Made by a program: the position numbers and the translations under genes | Source: Mucilaginibacter sp. SJ | GTDB lineage: Bacteria; Bacteroidota; Bacteroidia; Sphingobacteriales; Sphingobacteriaceae | Direction: 5' to 3' | Length of the DNA: 64,000 bases | Assembly (NCBI RefSeq): GCF_028993635.1 | Contig: NZ_CP118631.1 | Span: 5,456,001-5,520,000, forward strand | Notes under the pieces: model-generated | Databases searched by the model: none | Told to the model about the DNA's origin: nothing | Seen by the model: the letters and a program-made list of their open reading frames with translations, nothing else | Part shown: piece by piece, positions 63,801 through 64,000 of the stretch | How the letters are laid out: each line of letters starts with the position of its first letter | Numbering within the stretch: position 1 is the first letter of the stretch

Positions 63801-64000
63801 GCGTGCCTGCTTTAACATTAAGCGAGCCGGGAACCGATGTTAATGCCAATTTATATTCAACACGTTATCTTGAAAGCGGTGCCTTTATCAGGTTAAGTAA
63901 TGCTACGCTGGCATACAAAATAAATGTTCCGGGTAATTATGTACATGGCATCCGGTTGTATGTTACCGGTACCAATTTATTTATCATCACCAAATACAAA
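60809..64000 (+). CDS. SusC/RagA-family TonB-linked outer-membrane receptor with STN domain, 3' end cut by window edge
   Basis: TonB-dependent glycan receptor; the open frame runs from the ATG at 60809 to the window end (1064 residues visible) without a stop. A signal region (IILLVVCSLSTIAMADNSYGQ) precedes an STN signalling domain (about 45-110: VTVKLKNTPLADALERISASTG, VKVTLTARNEKLQAVLKKVL). A CarboxypepD_reg-like domain (about 130-210: VTGSVVDDKGVPLIGVSVKIEG) and a plug domain (about 215-330: VVVIGYGTTTKKELTSAIATV, PFYVIDGVPG, AAAIYGTRATNGVIIVTTK) follow, then the barrel. The STN domain matches control by the FecR/sigma pair upstream. A later in-frame ATG at 60857 is an alternative start. 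The substrate and SusD partner are beyond the window. Confidence 0.95.
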   Translation, partial: MKINIPERVFRAITYVMKINAIILLVVCSLSTIAMADNSYGQSVLEKPVTVKLKNTPLADALERISASTGVRIMYTGNNIETDVKVTLTARNEKLQAVLKKVLLDNQFTYTEVEGSLLVKPAPKPPVEKKVDLPPPIIVTGSVVDDKGVPLIGVSVKIEGLATGAVTDIDGKFRVQVANEKAVLVFSYIGFETQKIAVGKQTSIKVILQPSANSLSTVVVIGYGTTTKKELTSAIATVKAEQFNAGVVATPADLLEGKVAGLNITNDGNPNGKASVTLRGPSSIRAGAASEPFYVIDGVPGADFNLLAPSDIASIDVLKDASAAAIYGTRATNGVIIVTTKRAKAGQLRMTYNGYGSFEKVSNQFKVASADQLRAYVKANGQSFTPANDNGGNTDWQKAVERSTGFSQNHNLSFGGGTDKTTYNGSINYLQNQGIVKSSDMKRVIGRLNITQKALNDKLKLDFSLSNSVTNSNLLVNDIPLSSANGQSPGLFKSIVQYLPTRTIYNADGTFYNDPTLKLGYNPVGLITNDSYKQKVNLLLGNIRGELILPAGFLYNFNLAYQETNTDNNTYYNSASELAPGLGGKAIRSTYEDNKKLFENYLTYSHKWGEKHDFKALFGYSIDQTTTGNGFQSTNQGFISDATGSSNLGLGTPAAGYRVDYGNVNVETLRLISFYSRLNYSYKGKYLLQASLRRDGSNAFGTNKRWGYFPAASAAWRIIDEGFMKSQSLFDDLKLRVGYGKTGNSLGFSPYTPITLYGTTGSFYYNGAYIGAIGVTQNPNPDLKWESTATLNGGVDFSLFKGRLGGSVDIYNKKTTDMITAVPVSLINNFVGTKVENVGSMTNKGVEIALNGTPIKTKDFTWSSYGNISFNKNKITALAPNLSKIYAGDPEGPGQSGIKVSIIEAGYPLGEFYTLKYLGRTNGVSTFMGANGQPTTTPQSSDQTYAGNAQPTYTFGFGNDFTYKNFSLNFFFRGQGGNKIMNASLASFNQPTQASAHGVPALTLSEPGTDVNANLYSTRYLESGAFIRLSNATLAYKINVPGNYVHGIRLYVTGTNLFIITKYK

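Noticed and set aside
58125..64000. A complete polysaccharide utilisation locus
   Set aside because: SusC is cut by the window edge and SusD and downstream enzymes cannot be seen, so only the regulatory front end is claimed.

Overview
The window looks like chromosomal DNA of a Bacteroidota bacterium, most likely a Sphingobacteriaceae member such as Mucilaginibacter or Pedobacter (inference from gene families; no marker gene was searched). Support comes from TAnnTTTG-type -7 promoter boxes, a SusC/RagA protein behind an ECF sigma/FecR pair, DUF1573, DUF3276/PUR, DUF5522 and NamZ proteins, and lipoproteins and outer-membrane barrels typical of the phylum. Most genes are housekeeping or envelope genes packed on both strands. 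They are separated by unusually repeat-rich spacers.

Layout. 1-7143: pabB (cut by the left edge), an M1 peptidase, fmt, namZ and a LolC/E-type permease. 7424-8315: a KilA-N gene broken by one base in an A8 run. 8466-11273: an overlapping operon of ECF sigma factor, a membrane-anchored protein with a long disordered linker and a C-terminal barrel, and a second barrel protein. 11440-18857: a lipoprotein, mazG, a barrel protein, mnmD, an MBL-rhodanese protein, a DUF1569 protein and an M13 peptidase. 18858-19635 is a dense repeat spacer before valS, which itself carries two in-frame repeat insertions. 22435-28362: a hybrid histidine kinase, a GH2 enzyme and a 1.5-kb IS4-family insertion sequence that landed inside another dispersed repeat. 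28363-36575: an HsdR_N-like protein, holA, a cysC-sulfotransferase pair, an EVE/CBM9/TIM-barrel operon and a MarR regulator. 36633-42362: a minus-strand cluster of nusB, DUF1573, yajC, ybbR, coaE, an MBL nuclease and a 58-residue DUF5522 protein, preceded by an amino-acid dehydrogenase. 42568-43523: an Xre/RES toxin-antitoxin module. 43879-49153: an MsbA-like exporter, a candidate structured RNA, PUR protein, mgtE and ychF. 49343-53287: an AraC regulator, two SDR enzymes, a divergent HxlR regulator and a HicAB pair whose toxin is frameshifted. 53392-64000: a sulfatase, tRNA-Arg(CCG), a GH28 pectinase, an inositol oxygenase, ECF sigma, an antisense methyltransferase, FecR and a SusC receptor cut by the right edge.

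How genes work together. The right end looks like plant-polysaccharide use: sulfatase, polygalacturonase and inositol oxygenase (giving glucuronate), followed by sigma/anti-sigma control of a TonB-dependent receptor. An identical 16-base motif lies upstream of both the GH28 and the inositol oxygenase genes. The sigma/trans-envelope-barrel operon (8466-11273) is the best candidate for an under-described signalling system.

The second notable theme is repeats. Several palindromic (REP/MITE-like) families and several families of short degenerate 'word' repeats fill the spacers. In places they enter genes: they supply the start codon of mnmD, the stop codon of the MBL-rhodanese gene, and residues inside ValRS. 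All family assignments come from reading motifs; no database search was possible.
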